64,000 bases of DNA, taken from assembly GCA_020631735.1 (NCBI GenBank), contig CM036197.1, forward strand, positions 48,159,880 to 48,223,879. Direction: 5' to 3'. Shown piece by piece: positions 32,198-43,755 of the stretch; positions within the stretch are counted from its first letter, which is position 1, and each line of letters starts with the position of its first letter. Both the position numbers and the translations under genes were made by a program. Under the pieces are notes generated by a model, which was not told the DNA's origin, did no database searches, and saw only the letters and a list, made by a program, of their open reading frames with translations. The DNA comes from Saccharum officinarum (taxonomy: Eukaryota > Streptophyta > Magnoliopsida > Poales > Poaceae).

Positions 32198-35100
32198 TGT
32201 AACAGAACCGCCCAATTATACGAGATTAAGTAAGAAAATCATCCAACGGCAGGACAATTTAACAAACTTAAGCCCGTATAACCCGGTAGTCCGTGAAATC
32301 TCGACGGATTTCAAACCATTCACATAACAGCCAAGATCGTACTAAGTTCAGCGGTTACCGTCATAAGTTACATAGAAGTTCGCGGCACAAAGTACATCGG
32401 AGTTTAAACATAGTTATTACAAACCAAGTTCGAATAAAAGTAGCGGAAGCATTAGTTTAAAACACGCACACACACCTTGTTTTGAGATAAAGTGCCAGCT
32501 TGCGATCATCTCCAGCAAAAGCATCAGGCGAGAAGTAGTGAGTGACCATTGCCCATGGTCCTAAGCTTCGCCCATCGCAGGGTAGAGACAGTTGATACAA
32601 TAACCATAGTACATCTGTCCATCTGCAACAAGTGGGAACAAAGCCCTGAGTACGAGAAGGTACTCAGCTAGACTTACCCGACAGAACCAAAATAAAAGAC
32701 ACCAAGGATCATGATAGGCTTTTTGGTGGGGTAGCTGACTCCTTTGCATGAAAAGCATTTTTAACTTAGCAGTCCCTTTTGCAAAAACAGGTAGTATTTT
32801 AAAGCTTTATTACCCTGTCAACTATATTTGAACTTATGCTAGAGTAACCAGGTAATTAAGCAAGCAAGGATTACCATTGAGCATTAACAATAATTACCAC
32901 ATCATTTTTCTCATAACTATCCAAGTGTTTCATCAAATTTTTCTACGATGAAGTAACTCAAGTCAAGTGTTCACTATCCAGTGAACGATGGCGATTCGAA
33001 TCGATTATTGACCAGCTGGTAATTTATTCCTCACACAAACCTCACTCACCCGCTAAAGTGAGGTATTGGTCACCGAGTCAACCATTCAGGTAAAGTCGCG
33101 AGCTTGCCAGGAACCACATGTACCCGGGGCCGCCCGACTGCTCTTTGGCCTTATCATCGCGCCCCCGTTTCCTGCCACTACTGCTCCGGTACAGTGCGTT
33201 GCGGGCAATCCACTCGGCCCGAATAATCTCCCAGCTTCGCGGTCGAAAGGTACTTTATTCGGCCAGCTAAATGTGAGGCATGCGTTCAACATGACTCGAG
33301 GCCCGACAACGGACGGTCCTTAATCGACACAGACGGAAGACACTACAGTCCAGAACCCTGCAAGCTTCCGCCCAGTCTCAGATTCATTTCGACACTTAGT
33401 TATTCTCACATGACATTCTTTCACATAGATCCAGGTAATCCCCTATAGCTCGCGGATGACAGGCAATCACCCGACTTCTACCGGTCTAAGCAAGCTAAGC
33501 AATTATTGACCGTGGACACCAGGGTAAACAAGAATCGGGTAAAGCAAGGTGAGACAAGGTATAATGCAACAACGTTTGCAAACAACTCCTAAACGTAATG
33601 CATCAAATTAAGTAAAGTTAATAATAAATTATTTGCAAACCGAGGGAGAAATGCTCCGGGGCTTGCCTCGCTCAAAGGAACTCGGACGATGGTCGGGGCA
33701 CTCCGGAAGGTCTTCACTGGCCTCCTCTTCTGTTTCTGTCAACTCCGGCTCTGGCACCTCGAGCTGCTCCTCTGCGTCCTTGGGAACTACTGCCGGAGCC
33801 ACTTCCTGCGATCCTGTATGATGCAGAAGTATGAGTGCATCATGCATAAGTGCATTGCAGAGGTGACAGGAGATGATGATGATGAATGAATGATATGCAA
33901 ATGAGCATGTTACGATCTTTGGATTACGTGGAACTTATGACTCTTCTATAAGGTAGTCTACGTCATCCAAGAACATGTACTCGAAAACTACCACCACTAT
34001 TCTCTACCATGCAAAGACACTTTAATACTCAAGATGCTTCAAAGATACACCAAAGTATAGTTTACTAACTAATCTTGCATTAAAGAGTGGATGTAAACCC
34101 TAATTAGCACTATGCTTGAACAGCAACACATAGTTTAATGGCACAGAAAAATCTTAGAAAATTACAGTGGGTTACTAATATCAAAACTAGCTTGACATAA
34201 GATTTTCATTGTATTTGGATTACTAGAACTGACTATACAAAAATAATCAAATTAAGGCCTAAATGAATATTTAAAATACTTCACATTATGAAAAGTATCA
34301 AACAACAGATTTAGAAATTTTACTACTTCCTACACAGTAAACAAACACTATAGAAAATTTATCACTTGCATGTTTTATTCAAATTTATTTATATAACAAA
34401 AATAACAAATACTAGTGATAGAAAGCACTTGAACTACACCTATATATTTTTCTATAGAACAGACATGAGATAAAATTTTTCCTAGCCAGTACATGGCATA
34501 AAAAGATTAATAAACTTGGAATCATATTTTTCTGATTTTTCTAGAATTTATTAAGCATTTATCAAGAAAACAGCCATTTCACTAGTTAATTAAAACTCTA
34601 CAGAAAAGTATCTCAAATTTCACATGCAATACTTTTATATCATAGATCTGGTTCCAAAGAGTACATAGAAATTTATTTCACCATTTTTGGAGCTAAAATG
34701 ACCAAGAAAACATTTTCCAAAGTGTTTTTCATCATGAATATTAATAGAAAACAGAAAATGATTTTTCGTTAAGGATATTGGGCCGGCCCGTGGAAAACAA
34801 CCGGCCCGTGGCCGTTCTCGGCCTGCTCGCGCGCGCGGACGAAACGGTGAGCCGGCCCACTCGGAGGCGCGGCCCAGAGGGCGGTGGCCCAGAGGAGGCT
34901 GCGGGTGGGAAAGAACGGGGCGGCCTCGTCGGCGTCCCTGACCGCGACGGCGTGGCGATGGCCGACGGCCAACGGCCATCTCCGGCCACGACCCGACCAG
35001 CGAGCCCGCGCACGGTGTTCGCGAGGAGGTAGCGAACCCGAGAGAGAGGGTCAGGGGGATGGAGAGGGAGCGAGGAAGACGGTGGGCGGAGCGCAAGCCC

Positions 35101-36101
35101 GGCGGTACCGACGCGGTGGCGCGGCGAGGAAAACTCGATTGAGCCGTACCGTATGCGAACAGGGCAAACGAAGGTCCGTTCGGAGGAGAAGAGGAGGTGG
35201 CGGAGCTTCGTGCACAGGCAATCGAACGGAGGCGGTCTACCGATGCCGGAACAAGGCGGAGGTGGCGGTGGTGCGCGGTGGCGAGCGGCGTTCCGCGGTG
35301 GATGGCGCTGGAGGGAGGAAGAGAGGGAGCGAGCGAGGCGGAAATGGGAGGGAGACCCAGCGCTCGGCCATTTTGAAGCTGGACGCGGGCGCGGGGTTCA
35401 CGGTGGCCACGCGGCGCGTCGCCGGCATGCGTCCGCCACGCGGCGGGCGCGTTCTGCCGCGGCGGACACGAAGCGCGGGGCGAGCGGGAAGGGAAGGAGG
35501 AGGCCGAGCGGACGCGGGCCGGGCCGCCTGCGTCGCGCGGGCGCGCGCGCGGCTGGCTGGGCCGGGCGGCTTCGCGAGCGGGCTGGGAAGTGAGGCCGCG
35601 GCCTGCTAAGGCGAAAATTCGTTTTTCCAATTTCCAAAAATTCAAATCCAAAGAATTTCAAACTTCAAACTACATTTTGAACAAGAGGGAGACGTTTTCT
35701 GGAATTGACCCAAAAATAAAAGTTGCTTAGAATTAAATTCTCTACAACTTTGATTAAGGGGCCAACTGAAAATTCTTGATAGATTTTGAATGGCAGAATA
35801 AAAGCAAAAATAGGGAATATTTTTGAATATTTTTCAGGAATAATTTTGAACAAGTTTTGACAAAATTTGAGTCATCTAGCTGCTCCAAAAATTGAACTAG
35901 GGTTTTAAGTGATGTAAGAATTATAGTTGCAAGGCTTTCGGTGTAATGTAATTATCATATTAATATAGCTCATCAAATTATCTCATTTTCAAGCTTTTAA
36001 TTTACTCAAATTATACCATTATCACACATGATTATAATGATATAAATGCTATGCAATATGATTGCCATGCAAAATGCATTGCGTAACATTGGAGTGTTAC
36101 A
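32198..36101 (-). repeat. 5' LTR of gypsy element 1
   Basis: 3904 bp. In the sense orientation it starts at 36101 and ends at 32198, next to the PBS. It carries the same GC island (34766-35609) and short ORF (33847-33629) as the other LTR. The promoter must lie here, but I could not place a convincing TATA box. Confidence 0.95.
33629..33847 (-). CDS. Conserved short acidic ORF inside the LTR (5' copy)
   Basis: This is the same ORF as at 22963-23181, with two silent-to-mild differences. Being in the 5' LTR, it could lie on the transcript leader if transcription starts upstream of it. See the 3' copy for motif and conservation. Confidence 0.4.
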   Translation of the reverse strand: MHDALILLHHTGSQEVAPAVVPKDAEEQLEVPEPELTETEEEASEDLPECPDHRPSSFERGKPRSISPSVCK

Positions 36102-36106
36102 CTTTC

Positions 36107-36810
36107 CTTTGCGACCACAAAGATCAAGCCAAGAATATCAATGTGGGTAATACAAACTTCCTGGAGCACTTGACGAGCAAGAATCGAGTGCTACAACTGG
36201 CAACACCTAGCCGGCTAGGGTTGGAAGAACTCAAGAGTAATAGAACGAAAAACAAATCACTGGCCGGTGCCACAAGTGCTCAAGAGATGGATCTTACTCC
36301 CAGAGTTGCAAGCACAAAGATCGCACTCCGAACGAACTCACAAAGATGGGGATCTAAGCTTGAGTGAGAGAGAGTTTGGGAGAGGGAGAAAGTTGAAGTG
36401 CTTTGTCTCAAAGTAGGTGAAAGTTGCAAATATCTAAGAGAGAGAGAGAGCGGAAGGGAGGAGTGATATAAATTCACTTCGCCTAAGTCAACTGACCATT
36501 GGCGCAACCTACGTAAAAATTTCGGTCTGGAGCCTAGAAAATCAGGCCCAACACAGTGCAGCACATTATTGATCCTCACGCTCCCGATTCAGCCCCAAAT
36601 TTGCGAGGTGGGGACCTAAAAATTCCGGTAGTTGAAAAACAATTTCACCCGAGCAAGGTCGCTCGAAATTTCACCGGTACAGACACGGAAATTTCGAGCC
36701 CGGAATTTCCAGGACGAGAGCCTAGAATTTCCGGTAGATAGAAATTAATTTTGCCAGAGAAGTTTTAGCCGGAAAGTGTTGGAGGAACCCAACAAGTATG
36801 GTTATAATTT
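36107..36810. other. Right flank of element 1, possible older LTR fragment
   Basis: No gene. A GA-run (36437-36450) and an aattccgg/aaatttcgagc-rich stretch precede a tgttggaggaacccaaca palindrome at 36778-36795. The palindrome resembles the joined termini of copia-type LTRs. It may be the remainder of an old element interrupted by gypsy element 1. Confidence 0.3.
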
Positions 36811-37252
36811 TTTTTAGCCACTTGAAAAACTCATTGATTTACTTTTTTTGAACTATTGGAGATACTCTTAGCTAGGTGGGTCAAACAAGCTTTTTCTTTA
36901 GAAAGGCACTCAAAGAGTGCCTCATATCTGGTATATACGAAGGAGAACAAAAAGTATTACAAATGCTGGATAACTTGACACAATCGACCTCTAAAACAAT
37001 AAGATTACATTAAGGCAGCATTATCCAATTCTGTTACATGAGAAAAGACAACTTCAATAATAAGCTTATCCGTGGCTATTTGGATCCCTACAGATATGAA
37101 TCAAAACTTCTTTTGGCAATCTACCCCATCCAAAAACAACAAAGCGCACCATGAAAATTGCGGGACCTATCTCGGTAATAAGGAGTTGACCTCCAAATAA
37201 TTAGGCACGTCGTGGACTCTGGACTCGTGGTATGCCTACAGTAACCTTGAAT
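36811..37252 (-). mobile_element. Possible LINE tail on the minus strand
   Basis: Read on the minus strand, the sequence ends in gaggcactctttgagtgcctttctaaagaaaaag. This is a short hairpin followed by an A-rich tail as in other L1-type tails. I could not identify a target-site duplication or coding sequence. The copia element begins at its other side. Confidence 0.35.
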
Positions 37253-37711
37253 TGTTAGAATGATCTCATCCATCTTGACCCAACGGTTAAGATGGACCCT
37301 TTGACCGCGTCCTGATCGGGGATGCTTAACCGACTCCTAATCGGTGGGCCCCTGTCGCGCAGCCCTATAAAGAGGAGGTGGGGGCCAGGGGCACTGAACG
37401 CGAGGTTCGACGGCACAGTTGCCACCCACTCCTAACCGCTAGACCGATCGAGCGGGAGCTGCCAGCGATGGGAAGAACCCACCGGTGACTACACCACCGG
37501 TACCCCGACACCATCTTCACCACGCCGACGTCCACGCCGTCGTCGTGGACGCCCACTGCTGCTCCATCTCCTCCAACCCGTATGGTCGATCTACTCCCCT
37601 CTCCTCCTCTCTCTCCCTCTCTCTGTTTTCCATACATGATCTACATTGTTTATCCCAAATGTAAAGAGAATTACCCGCTAGATCCACCGGTTATGATCCT
37701 ACAGTTTAACA
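37253..37711 (+). repeat. 5' LTR of the copia element
   Basis: 459 bp, TG...CA ends. A ccctataaagagg box at about 37362-37374 is a plausible TATA region. A CT-rich stretch (ctctctccctctctctg) lies at about 37608. Confidence 0.9.
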
Positions 37712-37712
37712 A

Positions 37713-37724
37713 TGGTACCGGAGC
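37713..37724 (+). promoter_or_regulatory. Primer binding site of the copia element
   Basis: TGGTACCGGAGC lies one base after the 5' LTR and differs at two positions from the plant iMet PBS. Confidence 0.8.
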
Positions 37725-38870
37725 TGGTTACTAGCGCGTAGATCTAGGTTTTGGGTTGAAAAGAAAGAAAAGCCAGAGCTGTCGATCCGAATCGGATCAA
37801 GAAAATAAAGAACACCCCTTTTCGAATCGGGAAAAGAACGAACCCTAACCCTAAGAATGATGACGGAGAGGAGGAAGAGAGCCTAATCTAGAGAGTAGAT
37901 CAGGGAAAGAAATCAAAGAAAACAGTGACGGATTTCGATCCGAAAAGAGCACCCTAACCCTAACCCTGAAGGGGTAAAAGAAGAAGAGGACGGCGTTAAT
38001 GGGGACCTACCCGAGCCCCGTAGCCGTCACCGCCGGCGGTTTTAGACGCCGTGCAGGAAGAACGGTAGGAGCCGCCGCTCGTCGGCGTTTTTGCCGCGGC
38101 GTGCGCGTGCTCAGATGCTCAGGGCGCCGTCGCCCAGACCGCTCGACGGCGGCGAGCTCAGCCTAGGGCGAGCTCGCGCGCCGGCGAGGGGTCCGGCAGC
38201 GGCGCCATCTTTTTCCTCCGCCGGTCGCCATGGGCAGCTGTCTCTTGCTCGGTGCGGGGCTAGGACAGAGGAGAAGGGAAAGGAGCAGAAAAGAAAAGAG
38301 GAAGGCGAGCTGCCTACCGGCTACCGCCGCACGGACGTCGGTCGTGGCTTTCGGACCTGCGGCGCTGAGAAAGAATGGAGGGGAGGGAGAAAGAAAATGG
38401 CAGACGTCAGAGGAGCCGCTGGCGCGCGCCACTCCTCGCCGGCGGCGACGGCCGCCGCTCCAGATCACGCGTGCGGCGAGAGAAAGGTAAGCAGAGGAAT
38501 GAAATGGTTAGGGTTCAGGGGAGCTGGCCGAGTCCGGTTTTGTTCCTCCGAAACACAAGGGTGGCCGTCGGATCATGATCTGTGGCTGAGATCGCTCGGG
38601 CCAACATTCGGCCCAAGAGGGATTGGGAAATCCCGGCCCAGGCCCAGGTTGTGGCCTGGGAGCGGGGCGCGCGCGCGAGCATAGCGCAAGCGGACCGGTC
38701 CAAAGCGCTGAACTGCTGGTGCGGCTGGGCCTCGAGCGAGTTTAGCACCGCCTCTGGGCCGCGGGCTGCACTGGCTGGGCCGAGTTGCTACGCGAGCGCG
38801 CCTGCGCTGCTGGACCAAAGAAAACAAGCGCGGCAGCGTGATGGGCCTCAGAAAGAATGAAAGGAAACTT
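37725..38870 (+). other. Leader of the copia element with a GC-rich island
   Basis: After a purine-rich stretch (37760-37990), 38000-38870 is very GC-rich with frames open on both strands but no conserved domain. ccctaaccctaaccct at about 37950 looks telomere-like but is only two or three units. It parallels the GC islands in the gypsy LTRs. Confidence 0.5.
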
Positions 38871-39059
38871 GGTGAATTCGTTTTATTTTTTCCAGAAACA
38901 GTTTTAATGAATATTTGGAGAATTTGAATAGAATTTGATGCAAATCTCTGTACAAATTTTTGTCCAATAATATTTTTTGTTCAGAGAACAGTACAGTACA
39001 TTGATGTTTCTGGGAAAATAATTAAGACATTTATTAACGTTTTCCGCTACATAGTTAAA

Positions 39060-39660
39060 GATTATTGTCTTCTTATTAAATTTGAACTATCGGAAGAATT
39101 TAATTTGAAGAGGAGTTATAGTTATTCGGTAATTTATAATAAAAGGTTGATCCTCCAGTTAAAGTTGGAACCAACGGAATTTTAAATTAGAGGAATAGTT
39201 GATTTATAGTTAAGATAAATTATAATATTGTTATTTTCTGACCAACGTTGATGATAACAATATTATAAGTTTATTTAAGAGTTTATGTTTAAAGAAAATT
39301 ATGATATTGTTATTTTCTGACCAACGTTGATGATAACAATATTATAATTCTATGAGTTTTATGTTTAAAGTTTAAATCTCTGATGAATTTTGCATCAAAG
39401 TGACCAATTTTCAGAGAATAGATGAGAAACAAAAGATGCTTGAGAGTGAGTAAAATGTAATGTGTTTTTATGTTTTCGCTGCAATGATGATGATGATCTT
39501 CAAAATTAAATTCGAACCAACGGGAGAATTTATTTTTGAAAAGGGTTATAAGATAATTGAGTTTTCATATGTTAATTCCATTTCTGCCCAACGGTGATGT
39601 GGAATTAATGTGGAGGAATGTTGTTTTATTCTATTTCTACCCAACGGTGATATAGAGTAG
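39060..39660 (+). repeat. Series of hairpins with a shared loop
   Basis: At least four inverted repeats carry the loop ttct(g/a)(a/c)ccaacg(g/t)tgat. Examples: stem arms at 39222-39234 with 39254-39266 (13 bp perfect), 39301-39313 with 39333-39345, and 39572-39580 with 39600-39608 (9 bp perfect), plus a weaker one at about 39626-39662. Related gaaccaacgg loops sit at about 39170 and 39514, the latter with arms 39503-39513 and 39526-39536. The stems differ in sequence while the loop stays constant. Confidence 0.7.
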
Positions 39661-40146
39661 AACATAAAGTTTTAAAGGTTTAATGTGCATGTCTTTAACC
39701 AGACCAATGTAGGGTTATTTTCATGCTCATTATTGATTAATGTTTTTCAAACAAAGAACTTCATGTCTTTATTCTTGAAGGATGAAAAGGAAATAAGCTG
39801 GGTACTTGTGACTCATGCAAATTTTAAATTTTTGCAGAAAGAATGCCATTGTATAAGGGACTTCGTTCTCTTTAAAGAATGACTTCAAAAGAAAATAATT
39901 CTAGTATATTGATCCAAGAAAGAGAACATTAAGAATTTATTTTAAAAGATGCCTTTTATGTACTCTTAAAAAAATTTAGTTTTAGTTTTTATCATCGTGA
40001 TATGAAATGTAATAAGTGACATGCATGTTTAATTTGACCAACATCGAATTAAGCATGTGTGGTAAAGAGTATTTGGATTTATTTCTAAATTTGATGATTG
40101 AATATGAGCCAATATTGATATTTATGTCCTTTCAAGAAAATTATCT

Positions 40147-40310
40147 CGCATGGCGGGAAAAAGTTTGTGATAGTACCCGCATGACGGGAAAAGTTTAAGA
40201 AAATACTCGCATGGCGGGGTGAATATGGCATAGTACTTGTTAATCCTGCATGGCGGGAGAAGTTTGACATAGTACTTATCCTGCACGGCAGGAGAAAGTT
40301 GTGATGACTC
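40147..40310 (+). repeat. Degenerate tandem repeat with GCATGGCGGGA core
   Basis: Five units of 31-38 bp contain gcatggcggga or close variants, followed by aagttt and a gatagtac/catagtac block. The unit is non-coding in any single frame. Confidence 0.8.
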
Positions 40311-40829
40311 ATGTGCTTGACAGTGCTCTTCTATTGTGTCATAGTAATTAAGCACTCAATGAGTTTAAAGAGAACATAAAGTTACAGACGAACCTCGAGA
40401 TAAGAATGACATGCAAGTGTGACTTGCGAAAGTATTAATGAGAAAAGACTCTGTTGAGTTTTTGAAGTGAAATGAGGAAAAAGTACTCCCATACGAATTA
40501 AGAAATAATTTCATTTGCATGATGTAATCATGTGGGTGAAGTAAGTAATTAAAGTTTCCTCATTCACAAGAGTTCTGAATAGTTTTCAAAATTGTGGTAG
40601 AAAAGTTCATACCACATTTCGAGGGGGAGAAATATGAGACAATTAAGAAAGATACTTCCCCATAATTCAGACAATGCGATGCATATTAAAGTGATCTATA
40701 AAAGATGAATGTGATCGTCGGGGGAGTAAGACGGTCATAATATCGATACCCCTAAAGTAAAGAAATAACTAAATTCATGGACTTTTTATAGTTCCAATAT
40801 AAAGATAGCATAGTCGGTCAGTATTCATA

Positions 40830-42590
40830 CTGGACGCATTCAAAATTATTAAGACGGTGCTAAACGCGCCATATGAGTTTTAGCAGATTAAACCCAAAAT
40901 AAGAAAGTTTAAAGATGGGACAATCTAGGGGAGCATGGTACAAAGAGACCTAACTCCGCAAGGAGGATGAATAATATAAACAAGGATCTTGTTACACAGG
41001 ACCTTGTAGAATCAATTGTCTTTTGGCAATAAAGATCAAGAAATGCTAGTAGCTAAGGCCCTAGAAAGTCTCAAAGAATAATAAAATCAGATATTTCTGA
41101 TGACTATAAAGTCTATGTTAGTGAAATTTAAATAGAGGGTAATCCCACCTCATTTGAAGAAGCCATGAGAGACGTTCACTCGTCCAAGTGGCAAGAAGCA
41201 AAGAAAGATAAAATAAAATTGATGATACCAATAATATTTTAGGATTCAGAATAAATTCCTAAGGAGCCAAAACAGTAGGCTATAATGGGTCTACAAGACA
41301 AAATGTGACTCCAAAGGGAATATGTAAAGATGTAGAGTGCAACTTGAATCAAAAGTTTTGCGCAAACCGAATGAATAGATTACAATGAGTGCTAGTGGCA
41401 CATTGTGATCTGAGTTACATCAGATGAAAGTAAATACAGTATTTCCCAAACGGAATTTGTATGGAAATGATTACGTGGCACAACCTATAGGTTTTGTCAT
41501 GGAAAGAAAAGAACATAAGGGATGCCACCTGTAGGAATCTCTTATGGACTAGAGTAAATCTCTAGACAATGGCATTTAAAGTTGAAGAGTCAATTGAAAA
41601 TTTTGGGTTAAAGAGAATGAGAGGACAATTGCATTTGTACATAGTTATAGAATGAGAAATTTATTTTCTAATCATGTATATGTGGATGACATCTTACTTG
41701 TTAGTAGTGATGTCAATCTACTGCATGAGAAGAAGAAGCTCTTGTCCTTAAGGTTCAATAAGAAAGTTCTCGGTGAAATGTCTCTCGTTATAAGGATTGA
41801 AACTCACCGAGATAGAAGAAAAGGGGTATTGTAACTATCGCATAGGCATGCTAAGAAAAGTTTCTAAAGAAATAAAGTACCTATGCGGGTAAACCTACGC
41901 CTGTTCTCATGGTCAGGGTAATAGTTTTGAGAACTTTAATGTTTCAAAAGCATTGTAAGATTGTTATAGATGGACGTCCTATATGCTTCAGCTGTTGGAA
42001 GCTTAATGAGTACAAAGATAAAACCTTGCCCTGACACAGTTTACGTATCCGGGTTGTTTTGGCAAAAGTCCAGTCCAGATATAGATCACTGGAATGGAGT
42101 TTAAAATGTCGGCCTCATGCTAAAAGAAAAGAACAGGTACTCTCAAGTAGTTGTGGGTACAAATGTTATATTTTGGCGAGATGTTTAGTGAAACCCACAT
42201 AGTAGCTAACACTCGCAGTTGGAGTTTTATTGTGGAAAAGCTCCAAAAGAAACAATTTTAGTATCATCAGTGATACAAAGTTATAGTATAGCATGATATG
42301 AGGCTGAGGGACAGGCAAAATGGTTAAAGAACTTAAACCTGGAATTGATAATGGTTGTCAACAGCAATAACCATTTAAGTAGTTTGCTCCTATAACGAGT
42401 CAAGTGTGCTGCCAAACACATTGACACTAAAGTTATACGTTGTTGAGGAGAAAGTCCGGAATCATACTAAAAGTATTGAATGTAAAAGTGACAAGCAAAT
42501 GCTTGCGGATCTGCTTACCAAAGGCTTACCACCCAGTGTGTTCAGAGAACACACAGTCGACATGGGTCTATGGTATAGCCTATGATTTCC
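40830..42590 (+). pseudogene. Copia pol remnants (integrase end, RT, RNase H end)
   Basis: Short homologous patches occur in the correct order but in broken frames. They are a TVLNAPYEF-like integrase fragment near 40855, TSFEEAMRDVHSSKWQEAKK at the RT start near 41150, the RT active site YVDDILLVSSD at 41652-41720 followed by an LGE(M)S-type motif, and the C-terminal LTKGLPPSVFREHTVDMGL near 42510. Gag and protease are not recognisable. These motifs are diagnostic of Ty1/copia. Confidence 0.75.
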
Positions 42591-42775
42591 GGACAATAAA
42601 GGGCCCGAAAGTTAAAGAATCTGTTTCAGATCAGAGATGTATATTGTAGCTGTTAAATTTATCGGCGACTGACCGTGACGATGAGGCATGCTCTATACAC
42701 TGATTTGTGATGAAACAAATAAAAGTGAAAGCAATTAAAGTCAAAGTTTTTAAAGTTAAAGTATAAGATGAGATC

Positions 42776-42786
42776 AAGGGGGAGAA
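42776..42786 (+). promoter_or_regulatory. Polypurine tract of the copia element
   Basis: aagggggagaa directly precedes the 3' LTR, the standard copia arrangement. Confidence 0.85.
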
Positions 42787-43245
42787 TGTTAGAATGATCT
42801 CATCCATCTTGACCCAACGGTTAAGATGGACCCTTTGACCGCGTCCTGATCGGGGATGCTTAACCGACTCCTAGTCGGTGGGCCCCTGTCGCGCAGCCCT
42901 ATAAAGAGGAGGTGGGGGCCAGGGGCACTGAACGCGAGGTTCGACGCCACAGTTGCCACCCACTCCTAACCGCTAGACCGATCGAGCGGGAGCTACCAGC
43001 GACGGGAAGAACCCACCGGCGACTACACCACCGGTACCCCGACACCATCTTCACCACGCCGACGTCCACGCCGTCGCCGTGGACGCCCACTGCTGCTCCA
43101 TCTCCTCCAACCCGTATGGTCGATCTACTCCCCTCTCCTCCTCTCTCTCCCTCTCTCTGTTTTCCATACATGATCTACATTGTTTATCCTAAATATAAAG
43201 AGAATTACCCGCTAGATCTACCGGTTATGATCCTACAGTTTAACA
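42787..43245 (+). repeat. 3' LTR of the copia element
   Basis: 459 bp, the same length as the 5' LTR. It is followed by the target duplication TGAAT. Confidence 0.9.
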
Positions 43246-43485
43246 TGAATGACATACTGACGACTTCAAGTATGGTAAATCAAGCAACTCGAATTCGCGT
43301 ACAATTCACTGAAGCTCGCAAACACACCTCAGCTGACGAATGTAGGGAAGAAGAACACGTATTGTGTTCTTTACACTCGGGAAATGGCATGCTAACAGCC
43401 TGAGGAATCACTTTGGATCTACTCAATTCGTCCGGCGAATTGATCTCCCGGAAGTGCGCGCGGAGTCACAATGCTGCAAGCGGCG

Positions 43486-43755
43486 TCAGTAGGAGATGTC
43501 GACGAGCGCGACCATGGCGTGCGCGACGACGGCATCCCCGTGCGTCCTCTGCTGCACGGCGCCCGCGTAGGCGTAGCGCCGCAGCTCGCCGTCGTAGAAG
43601 GACGCAACCCCGCGGAGCGCGATGCACGCCCGCGGCAGGTGGCGCGCGAGCGGCAGCGCCAGGTTGAAGGGCCACAGCAGGAACGCGAACTGGAACGCCT
43701 GCAGGAACCCGGCCGCCACTGCCGGCACGGCGAGGAGCGCCACGTGAACCGGCAT
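43486..43755 (-). CDS. Small hydrophobic protein, function unknown
   Basis: An intact 89-codon ORF with ATG at 43755. Residues 4-37 are strongly hydrophobic (ALLAVPAVAAGFLQAFQF, then LLWPFNLALPLA) and could form one or two membrane helices or a signal anchor. A basic segment (ARHLPRACIALRG) follows, then a soluble C terminus ending in DAVVAHAMVALVDISY. The paralogue at 8951-9297 conserves the hydrophobic segment, the ACI.LRG..SFY motif and the DAVAHAM motif, which supports this reading frame although both copies lie in GC-rich DNA. An upstream in-frame extension to 43824 exists but is not conserved. The copia element inserted about 240 bp beyond its stop codon. I do not know the family. Confidence 0.6.
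   Translation of the reverse strand: MPVHVALLAVPAVAAGFLQAFQFAFLLWPFNLALPLARHLPRACIALRGVASFYDGELRRYAYAGAVQQRTHGDAVVAHAMVALVDISY

Larger units (their letters stand above)
21533..36101 (-). mobile_element. Complete chromodomain-type Ty3/gypsy retrotransposon, element 1
   Basis: The LTRs are 21533-25435 (3' LTR) and 32198-36101 (5' LTR), both bounded by TG...CA (TGTAACA...TGTTACA). The 5-bp target duplication CTTTC lies at 21528-21532 and 36102-36106. By eye the LTRs differ by seven substitutions, all transitions, and one single-base indel in about 3.9 kb. This indicates a recent insertion, roughly 0.07 My at the commonly used grass rate of 1.3e-8. The order on the minus strand is 5' LTR, iMet-type PBS, ORF1 with H3-like N terminus, gag-pol, PPT, 3' LTR. 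The polyprotein order (protease, RT, RNase H, integrase, chromodomain-like tail) and long LTRs fit a Tekay/Del-type chromovirus. Confidence 0.95.
37253..43245 (+). mobile_element. Decayed Ty1/copia retrotransposon
   Basis: 459-bp LTRs (37253-37711 and 42787-43245) start TGTTAGAATG and end TTTAACA. The target duplication TGAAT lies at 37248-37252 and 43246-43250. A PBS follows the first LTR and a PPT precedes the second. By eye the LTRs differ at about nine sites (2 percent), so it is older than gypsy element 1. The 5-kb interior has no long ORF, only remnants of pol near its 3' end, plus a GC-rich leader and unusual repeats. It is non-autonomous. Confidence 0.92.

Noticed and set aside
21533..36101. 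Tandem genomic duplication of about 3.9 kb
   Set aside because: The repeats have TG...CA ends, PBS/PPT positions and a 5-bp target duplication, so they are LTRs.
37945..37975. Telomere-like ccctaaccctaaccct
   Set aside because: Only two or three units inside a copia leader; not an interstitial telomere array.
42912..43403. 163-codon plus-strand ORF across the copia 3' LTR
   Set aside because: It runs from LTR into unrelated flank, and the LTR part is equally present at the 5' LTR. It is fortuitous.
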